64,000 nt of DNA from Euleptes europaea (GCF_029931775.1 NC_079322.1:23944542-24008541), one strand, 5' to 3'. Counted from the first letter of the stretch, positions 47,500 through 59,447 are shown. Translations and numbers: made by a program. The notes: generated by a model from the sequence alone, not told the origin.

Positions 47500-47800
47500 A
47501 GAAGCGCCCCGTGGCGCAGAGTGGTACGCTGCAGTACTGCAGTCCAAGCTCTGCTCACGACCTGAGTTTGAACCCAACGGAAGTGGGTTTCAGGTAGCCG
47601 GCTCAAGGTTGACTCAGCCTTCTATCCTTCCGAGGTTGGTAAAATGAGTACCCAGCTTGCTGGGAGTAAAGGGCAGATGACTGGGGAAGGCACTGGCAAA
47701 CCACCCAGTAAACAATGTCTGCCTAGTAAACATCGGGATGTGACATCACCCCATGAGTCAGGAATGACCCGGTGCTTGCACAGGGGACCTTTACCTTTAC
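47500..47800 (+). mobile_element. Sauria-type SINE with target duplication
   Basis: CTAATGAAAGGATT lies before and CTAATGAAAGATTG after the element. Box A (GTGGCGCAGAGTGGTACGC) and the BovB-like tail are complete. Confidence 0.9.
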
Positions 47801-48280
47801 CTAATGAAAGATTGGGGGAGTAACTTCCCATGGCAGCCTGGCTCCCTCTCCCCATGCATGCTTATTAAACATGCTTAGAAGGGTTGAAAGGGGCTAACAA
47901 GCAGTTAAAACAGAGGGCCAGTTTTGGTAACCTCTGCATATTCACACTGGGCTAGCGCTAGACTAATTTCCCCTCCCTCCAGCAACTCCTGTTATACTCT
48001 AGAGAGGGTGCAATACATGACCACATCAGGATGTGCTAAAGTGTTAATCTGTGTCACACCGATAATGTCTATTGATTTGCTTTCAGCCTTTAGACAATCG
48101 TTGCTATGCCTGTGGCTTTAAAGCTGTATCCAGTAGTCAGTGATGTGCATGAGGGGTTAGACAGCCATGAACAGAAAACACTCCCAGTGCAGGAAGGGAT
48201 GGCTGGGGAGATCTTAGGCATAGGGCATCTGGGCAATTGCCCTGGGCTGGGGGCCCCACCACCCTGAAGCCAGCTCGCCT

Positions 48281-49277
48281 TGTTAGCCAAAATGCTCGAT
48301 TATGAATATTTATATGGGGGAATTAGCAAATCAATAACCGGCAATGGGCATAACTGCAGGATCTAAGCCTATGTCTACCAGAGTCCATTCCGTGGTTCAA
48401 AGAATAAGGCAGAAGCAATGGAGTTAAAATTAAAAGGTGTTTACTTGATTATATGTTCACACACAAACAAAACAGATTTTTACAAAACACACACACAGAG
48501 CCTAGAGAATAAAAAGGTGGTAGAGTAGAGACGTTTGCCCATGTGGCAGATATCCCTGTGAAGAGGGGCAATACTGCACCTGGTCCTGTGGGAGGGGGGA
48601 CATCCAAGGTTCCTTGCAGAGAGGAATAAAAAGGGGGCGGGGGGGGGTCCCCTGCGTGTTCGAGCATCGCTGCCCACTCTGACAGAGTGACAGCAGGTAT
48701 GAGGGGGGAAAGGAAGGGAAAAAACTTACGGCTCAAACCTACCCCAGTTATACTCTTTGGGGCTGGGAGATAATGGGCTTACCCCCTCGTGGTTCTTATG
48801 GCAAACAAAGGCAGACAATGGCATTAACGATCGGCTACTAGGGTGGGACGATGGGTGATTTAGACGGGCTAACTAGAACCTATGGGCATTGCGCAATTCC
48901 GGGGGAACCGGGAGACAATCGTTGATAGGTTTATTGAGTTGACACAAAGGCGTGAACAGCTGCGTCCGGGGTGAATCACTTCCTGGTTGCCCAAGGTGCG
49001 ATCTCTTTGGTGCTGATACCTCTGGGCTTCCGATGGATTGTTAGTGATGCAGATGGAGGGGGGGGGGGCTGGCTACGTGTCCAGTTGTTCCTTGCAAAAT
49101 GGCATCTGCTGGATACTGGGATGGGATTGCAGGAAAATGGATTGTCCTGGGTTGTCCTGCCCGTGGATCCTTGGTGCCTGTTTCGCGGGGTAAGGCATGA
49201 GTCTTTCCCTTTGTGTTTAGGGCTTGCTGCATGTCTGGAACGGTGGCGACACGTGTTGCTATGGTGGCCAGGTAACA
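48281..49277 (-). mobile_element. Possible LTR fossil
   Basis: On the minus strand the block runs from TGTTACCTGGCC to GGCTAACA, with TG...CA ends, and has an AATAAA in CTCAATAAACC near 48935. No target duplication was found, and no internal region is recognised. It would be a solo LTR of an old LTR retroelement, but this is a weak call. Confidence 0.25.
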
Positions 49278-49332
49278 TAGTTCAGGAGCAGGCCACTGTC
49301 AGGCTTCACCCTAGCCACCCTGCTACTATGAG

Positions 49333-49441
49333 TAGGGTTGCCAATGCGGCCATTTTCTCCAGGCGAACTGATTTATTTCACCTGGAGATCAGTTGTAATA
49401 GTGGGAGATCTCCAGCCACCACCTGGAGGTTGGTAACCCTA
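49333..49441 (-). mobile_element. hAT-type MITE, internally deleted
   Basis: A short 109-bp copy retaining both ends (TAGGGTTGCC and GGTAACCCTA) and the CTGGAGATCAGTTGTAATAG core. Confidence 0.8.
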
Positions 49442-50369
49442 GCTACAATGTCATTTTATTTGCCAGGGCTTTTAATGGCACACAGACAGAGGGAATCTTT
49501 AACTGGGGAGAAGGGTTGTATGGGTTGTTTGGTTTAAATTGTGTTTTGTAAGCTGCCTTGAGCCACGTGGAAAGGAGGGTTATAAATATTTTAATTGGTG
49601 GCTTTATTGTCCCCATCAGTTTATGATCTGCTTCTGGTCTAAGGTTTCTTTTGGGCTGGTTTTATGGCCCTTGGCTTGTTTTAACAGGTTGTTGCTTTCA
49701 AATCAATCAGTTCATATTTTAACTGTAAGACACCATGAGAGGGACTTTGAAGAGGTAGAATAGAAATATTCTTAATCAATCTTCTAAATAATAAATAAAA
49801 TAATATTAAAACCCAGAGGTCCTGAGTGGCGTTATGAGTCAGTCAGTCAGTCAGTCATGTTTATTGTGCATGGCCATAGGCCTTTATAATCAAGACAATA
49901 TTGCAATAACTTTAAATATATATAAAACCATTAAAAGCTGTAAGATTAAAACACACCAATTTGGCTCTTTTCCTCATTCGATGGCTTTCTTTGCCCTGAT
50001 TTTCCTGCCGCAAGGCCATAAAGTGCCATTTTCCGGGAAACAAGAGGGTCAATATCAGAAAGCAAGAAAATTAGTTTATCGGCATCAGATAATGAGAGTG
50101 GAAAGTGGAAAGACTATTTGTCAGGAACTTATTCCAAGGCTTGAGTGGAGTTATGAGCCTTGGAGGAAGAGTAATCTCAAAGGGGTCCTGGCTTTTCCTT
50201 GTTGAGAGTAAGCTGGTAGAGGCATTTATTTAGCATTGTTATGTTTTCCTTTCTGTCAATTTGTAGCCTGCATTTCCCTCTGAGACTCAAGGCGTAAGAC
50301 AATGCAGTCAAACAGCATGAGACATCCAGCAAACAATGCAATAGGCCAAGGATCATAAACATTTTTTTG

Positions 50370-50624
50370 GTCATCCAGCCACAGCTGACTTATGGCAACC
50401 CTGTAGGGTTTTCAAGGCAGGATACATTTGGAGGTGGTTTGCCATTGCCTGCCTCCGCGTCATGCCCCTTGGAGGTCTCCCATCCAAATACTTGCCAGGG
50501 TCAGGGCTGTGAGTGTGTGACTGGCCCAAGGTCACCCAAAAGGTTTCCATGGCAGAGTGGGGATTCGAACCTGGGTTTCCCAGACCCTAGTCTGACACCT
50601 TAACCACTACGCCATGATGGCTCT
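50370..50624 (-). mobile_element. tRNA-derived SINE
   Basis: The minus strand starts ATCATGGCGTAGTGGTTAAG, has box B near GGTTCGAATCCCC, and ends GTCAGCTGTGGCTGGATGAC. It has intact tRNA-like promoter boxes but a full SINE body. Confidence 0.8.
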
Positions 50625-50817
50625 TCATAAAAGTTAGGAATACAAAAAAAAAAAAAAAGTATCAAACATCCTAAACAGAGAAAAAAATTGACTTACAAAA
50701 GTAGAAAACTAGGCAGCAAGAGCATTGGTAACACATATACTAAACATATGTTTTTTAAAATACATTTCTCAGCACTCTAGGCTGTGAAGGATGAATAATA
50801 GAAATGGATGAACACAC

Positions 50818-51190
50818 ACAGAATCATAGAATCATAGAGTTGGAAGGGACCACCAGGGTCATCTAGTCCAACCCCCTACACAATGCAGGAAACTCACAAC
50901 TACCTCCCACCCACCCCCCGTGACCCCTACTCCATGCCCAGAAGATGGCCCTCTCATCATCTGCCTAAGGTCATAGAATCAGCATTGCTGACAGATGGCC
51001 ATCTAGCCTCTGCTTAAAAACCTCCAGGGCAGGGGAGCTTACCACCTCCCGAGGAAGCCTGTTCCACTGAGAAACCACTCTAACTGTTAGAAAATTCTTC
51101 CTAATGTCTAGACAGAAACTCTTCTGATTTAATTTTAACCCATTTAATCTTCTGTTTCTCAGCAAATTCTTCACATGTGTAAGCAATTCA
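50818..51190 (-). mobile_element. CR1 LINE, 5'-truncated
   Basis: The left end AGAATCATAGAATCATAGAG then TTGGAAGGGACC is the inverse of the CR1 3' terminus. The minus-strand frame includes VVSQWNRLPREVV and ALEVFKQRLDGHL, the last part of a CR1 reverse transcriptase ORF. Only the 3' end remains. Confidence 0.9.
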
Positions 51191-51620
51191 CAGTGTGTTG
51201 ATCAGCAAGAAAAAGTGTCTGGTATTTTTCTTTCTGTAGATGCAGGACCCTGATCTGGAGGTCTCTTCCCTGACTTTGGCACCACTTCCACACAACATAT
51301 AGTGCAGAGAAGTTGTTTCATATCACCTGTTGTGCTGCAGACGACACCACAGAGTAGCTGACAATCTCTCGGCCCCGTTTCCTGAATTGTACTGATGGTT
51401 AGAGAGCCTCTTTCAGCAAGCGGCTTTCATGCAATATATATTCATCAGTGTGTTAAGAGGGAAGGCAGAGAACCGGGATTGTGATTTCATAGCAACCAGT
51501 TTAATGAAGGCCTTTGAGAAGAGTGTTTGTTTTGTAACATTCAAAACAAGTTCACCAAAAAAAAACCAAAAACCTTAAAAGAGCCCCTCTAGTGTTGGCT
51601 TTCTTTCTATTGTTCTGCAG

Positions 51621-51685
51621 TCCATAGAAGAGACAGATATAAAAGATTTGGAAATGCAGAAAATTTGCCTAGTGGCTATTGAAAG
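51621..51685 (+). CDS. Candidate 65-nt coding exon (unknown gene)
   Basis: A strong acceptor (TTTCTATTGTTCTGCAG) and donor (GAAAG/GTGAGTC) bound a frame open in phase 0, reading SIEETDIKDLEMQKICLVAI then E, leaving in phase 2. Another frame is stopped. No neighbouring plus-strand exon in matching phase was found. The gene could start at the GC-rich region near 45.5 kb. It may be chance. Confidence 0.4.
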
Positions 51686-51774
51686 GTGAGTCGTGCAGAG
51701 TCCTGTTCTCATTACACAAGAATTTAATTGTACCAATCAACGAACTTCATATCCATCTTCAGAGGTAGTATTAC

Positions 51775-51910
51775 CACATGTTGGAGGGAAGACTTAAGGA
51801 TGGTCCTTGCTATCTTCTGCTCCTTGGGACCTTCTTGGGCCACAGTAGGAGTCCAACTGCTGGACTAGATGGATTCTTGGTTTGATCCAGTACAACAGTT
51901 CCTATTCTTT
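51775..51910 (+). mobile_element. CR1-like 3' end
   Basis: CTGGACTAGATGGATTCTTG, then GATCCAGTACAACAGTTCCT is the CR1-like terminus. Confidence 0.55.
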
Positions 51911-52257
51911 CTGTCCTCTGCCCATCTGGCAGAACCTCTGAGCCGGTCCAGGTCTAAGACCGATCATAAATCCTGAAGGATATTCAGGATCAGTATAGGC
52001 AGTCAAAAGGATGTCATGTAAACATCCATCAGTCGTAAGGGGGCCATGTTTCTTCTTCATTATGGGAGGATTGTTGCCGCTTATGTGGAATGAAAATGGT
52101 CCAGTGAGCATGGACTGATGTGTTCCATGCTACTATGTACTCTAAATGGATATAGATAAGCCACCCTGCTTTGTGGCTGCTCCACGTTCTGCTCTCAGAA
52201 GATGACTGGCATAGAAACAAGAGAGTCATTCTAGTGCAGTTGTCAGATGATTGGATC

Positions 52258-52451
52258 TGGGGTTGCCAACTACGGGTTGGGAAATACCTGGAGATTTTGT
52301 GGGTGGAGTCTGAGGAGGGCAGGGTTCGAAGAGGGGATAGAGTCCTATTGCCAAAGCGGCCATTTTCTCCAGGGGAACTGATGTCTATTGGTGGGAGATC
52401 AATTGTAATAGCAGGAGATCTCCAGTCACCACCTGGAGGTTGGCAACCCTA
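52258..52451 (-). mobile_element. hAT-type MITE, perfect 8-bp duplication
   Basis: ATTGGATC lies on both sides (52250-52257 and 52452-52459). The ends are TGGGGTTGCC and GGCAACCCTA. Confidence 0.93.
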
Positions 52452-53387
52452 ATTGGATCAGACGAGGGAAATGGGATTTTTATTGCCTGCTCAGTCATAA
52501 CATTGTTGGGTGATTTGGGGCCAGTTTCTCTCCATCAGCCTCACAACGTTTTGTGAGAAAAATATGGGACCATCTCATCTATATACAACAATGTGGGCAT
52601 CTTGGAGGCAATGAAATCTAACAGAAGAATGAATGCCATCCTTAGCGATGACCCATTCAGCTCCCTTCTCTACCCTTGGTAGCCCCTTATTCTTTAGAGG
52701 TTGTGACTCTCTGTCATCTAGTGTCTATGTAATGCTGAAAAATGAGGAAACCCAGTACCAAATTTTCTGCATACTCCAGTGTTCCACACCCCCGACACAA
52801 AACTACTTACAAGAGTTAGTGCCCATCACCACTTTGTTTCAAGGGTCAGCTGTTTGTGCTCAGCGGACCCCCCCCCCCCCATTGTAGAAAGAAAAGGATC
52901 CTTTACAAGCAAGGGAGTGTTCAGTGTGCCCTAGAGCTACCATTCCCTCTCAAGGAACTAGACGACTGGGAAGAGTGTGGAATTCATACTCCTGTAGGAC
53001 ATCAATTTCTTCAATATACATTGAAAAATCTCCCTGAGTTGCACTAGCTCAGGATGTACACAAAACAGAGCTTTGGGGACTTGAGAGTTGGCAGATGCAT
53101 CGCCACATCCCCCACGCTAAGTGAGCAGCTGAGGTTACCATGCCCTTAGACCTCCCTGGACTACGATATCCACAAGAGGTCTCTGGAGGGGAGGCGGCTT
53201 TAGCAAATGACTCGCTGAATCCGGCCTTAATGTTTGCTTCTAGGATGGGCCCAGATGCTATCCCTTTAAAGTTCAGCTGTAAGCCTCGGTAGTAATAGCA
53301 TTTCCCCCACCCTTGATACAATAATCACTAGTCAGATTCTGCAGGCTGAAATGATGCCCATTTCCAGCAGGGACATGGATATGGGAC

Positions 53388-53694
53388 TAGGGTTGCCAGG
53401 TCCCCACTCACCTTCAGCAGGAGATTTCTTTGCTGATGTTGTGTACACACATGTGCGCGTGCCAACCAGAAGTGCCGCCTCGCAAGGAGCCTTAGACCAC
53501 TCGAACTCTTAGTTTGAGTGGTAAAGGGCCGCAGGGACCCTTTACCACTCAAACTAAGAGTTTGAGTGGTCTAAGCCTCCTTACAACCGGAAGCGCCGAG
53601 TCGGCGCGTGCATGCATAATTGCCCGCCGGCCCTCAGCTGGTTGGCAGGCAGAGGGGCACATTACTGGGGGGTTGCCCGCCACCAGAGGGCACC
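53388..53694. mobile_element. hAT-type MITE subfamily with strong internal hairpin
   Basis: It starts TAGGGTTGCCAGGTCCCCAC. The right end is shortened (GGGCACC then TGGGAC, similar to the left flank TATGGGAC). It contains a 38-bp hairpin at 53491-53575. Confidence 0.7.
53491..53575. repeat. 38-bp inverted repeat with 9-nt loop
   Basis: Arms 53491-53528 and 53538-53575 (CTTAGACCACTC..., 37 of 38 matching) surround CCGCAGGGA. Further weak pairing extends outward (CAGAAGTGCC and the inverse near GGAAGCGCCG). Confidence 0.9.
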
Positions 53695-53918
53695 TGGGAC
53701 TCCAGTCTCAACTTCTGCATTCTTTTCGGCTGTACTGAGAAGTGTTTTGTTCGTTTGTTTGTTTTGCACCAGGACTGTAAGCTTTATTCCATTGGAGGTG
53801 GGGAGAAAAGGGCTGAACTCAGGCAGACATAAGAGATTTGTTGTAGATAGATCTTTTGAGGAAGGGGGTCTTTTTGCATGGATCACCTGTTGCTCCTTGC
53901 AGCCCTCATCCCCTCAAG

Positions 53919-54065
53919 TAGTGTTGCCAACCTTCAGGTACTGGAGAAAATGGCCGCTTTGGCAATTAGACTCTACAGCATTGAAGTCGCTCCCCAAACC
54001 CCGCCCTCCTCAGGCTCCGCCCCAAAAACCTCCCGCCAGTGGCAAAGAGGGACTTGGCAACCCTA
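53919..54065 (+). mobile_element. hAT-type MITE, short copy
   Basis: The ends are TAGTGTTGCC and GGCAACCCTA, with flanks CCCTCAAG and CCCACATG (6 of 8). An internal deletion removes part of the left half. Confidence 0.85.
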
Positions 54066-54575
54066 CCCACATGCCACAGAGCCATCTCCACCTGAGGGTG
54101 TGTGTGTGGCAGCGGGGTCCACTCCTTAGCTACTGTTACTATATGTGTAGCTGGCAATATCCCACGTCTGCCTTACTACACACCTGCACAATACAGCCCC
54201 AACATGGCTGTTACTGGAGGCAGGGCCAGGAGGAGCTTCAGTCCCCTCAAAAGCCCCAGAGCAGTGCTGTGTCTTATCCCAGTTGAGATACATCCCAACT
54301 TTACAGGTGGAATTGGGGAGCATCAGGGCCAAGCAAAATGGTCTGCTTGGTACAGATGCTGGGGATTACATATTTGTGATCTAATATCCTTGGTGATTAA
54401 GTGTATGTACACAGTTTTCCGCAGGACTGCAGCCCCAGTTGTATTGCAGGAGTTTGTTATCATGCATGCTTGCTACAGCATCAAGTGGTGTAGGGTACAG
54501 TGGGAAGGTAATGTTTCTTGTAGTTCCCCAAGTCCTTTTGTGCTGCAGCAAGCATGTGCCACACCATCCAGGCCT

Positions 54576-54888
54576 CAGAAGAAGATGAAGAAGGAGAGTT
54601 GGTAGTTATATGATGACTTTTCTCTTCCCTGTTAAGGAGAATCAGTCTGGCTCACAACCTCCTTCCCTTCCTTTCCCCACAACAGGCACCTTGTGAGGGG
54701 GGTGGGGCTGAGAGAGTTCAGAGAGAACTGTGACTGGCCCAAGGTCACCCAGCAGGTTTCATGGGTAGGAGTGGGGAAACCAACCTGGTTCACCAGATTA
54801 ACATCCACCGTTCATGTGGAGGAGTGGGGGATCAAGCCCTGTTCTCCAGATTAGAGTCCACTACTCTTAACCACTATACCACACTGGT
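54576..54888 (-). mobile_element. tRNA-derived SINE
   Basis: Minus-strand copy of the 1173-1553 family: GAAGAAGGAGAGTTGG tail, CAACAGGCACCTTGTGAGG body, head near CCACTATACCACACTGG. Confidence 0.85.
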
Positions 54889-55282
54889 ACAGTTCCTGTT
54901 GCAGTATCCCTTGGAGACTTCCATTTCCCATGCCCTTCTATAGAGGAAGGATAAGAAGTAAGGCTCCAAGCAGGCCACTCTGTGGCTGGACCTGTGGCAA
55001 TTGTGGATCAATTTCATATCAGGGTCTCATGTGGAAATGGATCTGAGAAGGGGCCAAAGCTGAGCATGAGATGCCACAGAGGAATCCTCTCCATTGCTGA
55101 GCATCCTCGGCAACTTGTTGTTCCTTTCATGCAAGAAAGGCAGGAGGCACCTTGCTCACCACACAAGCACACTAACAGCAAAGCCTTCCAAAAAGTAGCC
55201 AAACATACAATCCTAAAGGCTCTATATATGGATCACAGCCCTTGAGATGAACATCACTGATTTTGGTCCTCTCAGCACCAAG

Positions 55283-55491
55283 CAGAATTGCCAACCTCCT
55301 GGTAGTAGCTGGAGATCTCCTGCTATTACAACTGATCTCCAGCCGATAGAGATCAGTTCACCTGGAGAAAATGGTCGCTTTGGCAATTGGACTCTATGGC
55401 ATTGAAGTCCCTCCTCTCCCTAAACCCCGCCCTCCTCAGACTCTACCCCAAAAATCTCCCGCCGGTGGTGAAGAGGGATCTGGCAACCCTA
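55283..55491 (+). mobile_element. hAT-type MITE, perfect 8-bp duplication
   Basis: GCACCAAG lies on both sides (55275-55282 and 55492-55499). The left end is slightly altered (CAGAATTGCC) and the right end is GGCAACCCTA. Confidence 0.94.
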
Positions 55492-55499
55492 GCACCAAG

Positions 55500-56310
55500 G
55501 GGAAGCATAGGAGACACACACAAAATATTGGAGTCAATGGCACTTGCTGTAACTATCCAGCTCCCAGGATAAGCAAATGGGAATTTTAGAAAACCTGTTC
55601 ATACTATTCTGAAAGTTATCTACTTTTTAAAAAATCCCAGTTAGGTAATTTATGTTCACTGCCGTGTAGAAGGCTTTAAGTTGTGCAACGTACGCTTCTA
55701 ATAACTTCAAGGTGTAAACCCCAATATCTGCGTGTTTTCACAGCTTGTGTTTTTACTTGTCTTCACTTTTTATTAGACAATCTTGAAAGACATACAGGGG
55801 CGGTTTGCATTTCATATCACTTCATATCTGAGATGTTGTAGATCATATTTGGTTAAGACAAACAGAAACAGATGTGTAACTGCTGATTAAATTAAACAAG
55901 AAGGGGAGGGAGCGGAGTCTAAAATCTGATCCGTGGCCATTGCCAAGGACAGATGTTGAGACCTTGAAGGATGTGGCAATCGATAACCTCAGCTTGTTGT
56001 CCCCAAGCAAATGTCAAGAGGATGTCAGATTGCGCCCACACACCATGATGGTAAACACAGAAATGCAAAATAGAAACCATTCATGCTGGCTGGCGTTATT
56101 TTGGTTTCTGACGGGAAGGAACCTAAACTGCCTGCCTACGGTACACCTAGAAGAGATACATTTGCTTACTCCTTTCAAATCTGGTGTAGCAACAAAAATG
56201 CCAGGTTGGCAGTGGTCTATTGCCTTAGGTTCACCTTAAATTTAGTTTCATGGTAAGTAACATCCTGGGACAAAGGGAAGAGCTGCATTTCACATACAAT
56301 TCACACATTA
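55500..56310. other. No recognised gene or repeat
   Basis: A 99-codon plus-strand frame (55940-56239) has no clear homology or splice support. No repeat family is recognised. Confidence 0.35.
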
Positions 56311-56314
56311 TGAA

Positions 56315-57166
56315 TTGGGTTGACATGGCAACTCCAGATTAGGAAATTCCAGGAGATTTGGGGGGGGGGGTTGAAGCCTAGGGAGGGCAGGGTTTGGGGA
56401 AGAGATCTAAGCAGGATATAATGCCATAGAGCCCACCCTTCAAAGCAGCCATTTTCTCTAGAGAAACTGATCTCTGTTGTCTGGAGATCAGTTGCAATTT
56501 GTCATGGGGTAGTCTGCTGAGGCTTCCTCAGATGAGGAGGACCTTGAAGCAGCAGGCAGTGGAAGGGAGGAACAGCAGCAGGCTGAGCAGATACAGACAG
56601 AGGAGTTCCCCCCATGCTTACAACTGCCCAGAGCAGGGGACTCACCTGTGTCGGAGGGCCAGCCACACGCAGTGTCACCAGAGAGCTCCCCCAAAGCCAC
56701 TGGAGCAGAGCCACCAAAGATTCAGAGCACTCCTACACAAGTGTAGAAGGAGTGCTAGACTGCAGGCCCGGTGAAGAGCTTCACCCAGCAGGGAATGCTG
56801 AGTCCGAGAAATAAGCAACACCTGATTCACCCTAGGTCTATTTAAGCAGGCATTTGCATCCAGGCCAGTGTGAGAACAACTTGTTACCATTACTCTGTGT
56901 CCTCTGATATTGCTGGATACTCTTGTGGTCTTGACTTGGAATTTGGACTTTGCTTCTGACACTAAGACTCTCATGGCTTGGACCTTGGTATGGACTTTGA
57001 CTTGGCATTTGGACTTTACTTCTGATTCTGATACTGAACCCAGATCTGGAACAGCCTGGTATAGACACTTGACGTGCTATTTGACTATGCTACCTGCCTC
57101 TGGCTCTCAGGTCTGCTAGGACATAATTCCAGATCTCTGGGCCCTCCCTAAAGGTAGGCAACCCTA
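56315..57166 (-). mobile_element. hAT-type MITE split by a solo LTR
   Basis: The left part is 56315-56499 and the right part ends at 57166 (GGCAACCCTA). Outer flanks ATTATGAA and ATTATGGA match at 7 of 8, proving the two parts are one element. Confidence 0.88.
56500..57123 (+). mobile_element. Solo LTR fossil of an LTR retrotransposon
   Basis: A 624-bp block with TGTC...GACA ends, flanked by CAATT and TAATT (5-bp duplication, 4 of 5), inserted in a MITE. It has a TATTTAAG TATA-like box and a region of short GACTTGG/TTTGGACTT repeats, as in Ty3/gypsy-like LTRs of reptiles (family is inference). No internal coding region remains. It is younger than the MITE it splits. Confidence 0.6.
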
Positions 57167-57434
57167 ATTATGGAGTACACAGGTTGGGTCTAGGGTCAGG
57201 CATGACTTGCAGGTTATCTTCAGTTCCCGTGTGTTCAGCGTCCAGTTTGGATCTGGATCACAGCATGCATGGAAAAGGGCCTTGATCACTTCAGGATAGG
57301 AATACTGTGAGGGGAGAAGGCCTTTCTCCGTGTGTGCTGTGATCCTAATCCAAATTGGACCTACACAACTTGCATCTGATTGTTATACAAGATGAGTTCC
57401 CCAAACCCAACTTATGTACTCCATAGGGTGTGTC

Positions 57435-57658
57435 TAAGGTTGCCAACTCAAGGTTGGGAAATTCCTGGAGATTTGGGGTGGGGGTAGAGCCTGGGGAAGG
57501 TGGTAGTTGGGGAGGGGAGGGACCTCAATGGGGTAAATGCCTTTGAGGCCACCCTCCAAAGCTGCCATTTTCTCCAATGAAACTGACCTCTAATGGAACT
57601 GGAGAACAGTTGTAATTCTGGGAGGTCTCCAGGCCCCACCTGTAGGTTGGTAACCTTA
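57435..57658 (-). mobile_element. hAT-type MITE, diverged
   Basis: The ends are TAAGGTTGCC and GGTAACCTTA, with the family core (AAGCTGCCATTTTCTCCA). The target duplication is not clear. Confidence 0.8.
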
Positions 57659-57935
57659 GCATCAGCCCTGAAGTAATGGGGGGCGGATGCCAAAAACTAG
57701 CTTCACACTGAATCCAGCCCATGGACATGACTGGCTTGACATGCAACAGCTAAAGGTTAATGTGGACTGAGTTTTCCTCGCCACTGCCATGAAGTAAGAT
57801 GGTGGGCAGTTGCTTAAGTAAGAAGGCACACACTATTCAGTGCTTATCAAACACAACTGAAATGAACTAAGGCTGCATTTTGGAAATGTCTGGTGGCTTT
57901 CTCTGTGACAACGGGAAGGTCAGGGGCTTGGGGAG

Positions 57936-58139
57936 GGGGCTGTGGTTCAGAGGAGGGCACTGCTTTGTACGTAGAAGTTCTTTGGAGTTTCTGGCAGCTC
58001 CAGTTAAAGGGCCTGAGGCAGGAGAGGTTGGGAAAGACCTTTCTCTCCCTGAAAGCCAGGAGAGCTGCTGCCAATCAGGGTGGACAATACCAACTGAGGT
58101 GGACCAAAAGCCTGAATTGGTGTAGGTTCATAAGTTCAT
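57936..58139 (+). mobile_element. Diverged tRNA-derived SINE
   Basis: GGGCTGTGGTTCAGAGGAGG through TCATAAGTTCAT follows the 4248-4466 family with many changes. It is an old copy. Confidence 0.7.
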
Positions 58140-58184
58140 ACTTGATTCAATAAAGGAAGCCACAGCCTTCAATTTGCAGGATCT

Positions 58185-58292
58185 GAGCAGGGCTGTCAAA
58201 GATAGGACATTTTGGAGGACTTTCATTCATAGGGTCGCCATGAGTCAGAAGCGACTTGACGGCACTTAACACACACACACACACACACACAC
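58185..58292 (+). mobile_element. BovB-like LINE 3' end with (AC)n
   Basis: GGGTCGCCATGAGTCAGAAG, then CGACTTGACGGCACTTAAC runs into a CA microsatellite at 58270-58292. Confidence 0.55.
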
Positions 58293-58299
58293 ATAAGTT

Positions 58300-59425
58300 C
58301 ATATGAATGTTGCAACAAATGAAACGAAGGAGATGAAGCGTTTCTTTTCATTGCTCATAGGTTTTTATTGCTACAATGATTCAGCTTTGCTGTTAGGTCA
58401 CTTCATCCATTTACAGTTAAATTAAAGCCTTCTCCTAGTTTTGTACAGTTTAAATAGGAATATCTTTATTCTTCTAGATCTCTCCTATTTTAAAAAGGCC
58501 CTTGTTTGGTTTGGCCTTCTTTGCTCATTAAACGATAGGAACAACCATAACTCAGTGCTGTAAATTCCTTGTTTAATTTCCAGTGATAAACTGCTGCTTG
58601 TTATGAATGATGTTCACCACAAAACATGTTGATAGACTAGGCCGGTATTAGCTGCCTCGTAACTACGCCCTTATCTCCAAAAGTTAACTGCCAGATTGCC
58701 TCAGTGCAGCAGCAGACATCTGACAGAGACGTGGTTTTGTTGTCGTGCAGGTGTAGAGGAAAGGTGAGAGAGAAAGAAACTGGAGGTATTATTTTGGCTG
58801 GCTACCTATTCAGAACACAAGGATAGCTTTGTTATATCCACTTTGCTAACTTCCTCATGATCACAGAGGATGGCAGTGAAAGCCTAAATTCTGATGTTTT
58901 GTACTGTTATATTTTGAAGGGATGTTTAACAACTATCAGAGACCCCTAAAATTCAACAACACTGGCAGCTACCCAGTAGTATACTTGAGTCAAGACCGGA
59001 GATGGGACAGTCACCTTCAACCACATTTCCTGAGCTATTCTGGAGCTGAAGGGTCAGGAACACGTACAGGCTGAAGCAAGATTTCAGGTGCCACTTCTGA
59101 AAGAAGAGTTCTCATCTCTGCTGTTTAAATTCCTCTTGGCAGATGGTGCCTAACGGCAGGAAATCAAGTGTCCACCTTGAAGACATTGAATGGGAAAAGC
59201 CACACAATGGCTAATTATTCATGACCATGATATTCTTGACACCATTAAGTCCAAAGTTCACGGAGGACCCCAAATTCTTCAGCACACAAATCCCACTTAG
59301 TGCAGATCTCTGTAGTCCAAATTTTTCCTCATGGCTTTTTCCAGCATCCCAGATATCATGTTTTTCTCTTATTCTAAATATACTCTCATTAAGGCAATTT
59401 TAACAATGTGATATTTATAGATGAA
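58300..59425. other. No recognised gene or repeat
   Basis: AT-rich intergenic DNA downstream of the minus-strand gene's poly(A) site. A GTGCAG/...AAAG/GTGAG pair near 58750 would bound only 13 nt and is not supported. Confidence 0.4.
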
Positions 59426-59447
59426 TTTCCATTAATGTTAAAAGTGC

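Noticed and set aside
48971-49537. 188-codon plus-strand frame, among the longest in the window
   Set aside because: It runs through a MITE and non-conserved low-complexity sequence. It has no recognisable domain and no splice context.
53612-54286. 224-codon plus-strand frame
   Set aside because: It is a chance fusion across two MITEs and the DNA between them.
55940-56239. 99-codon plus-strand frame
   Set aside because: No splice support or recognisable domain. Length alone is not enough.
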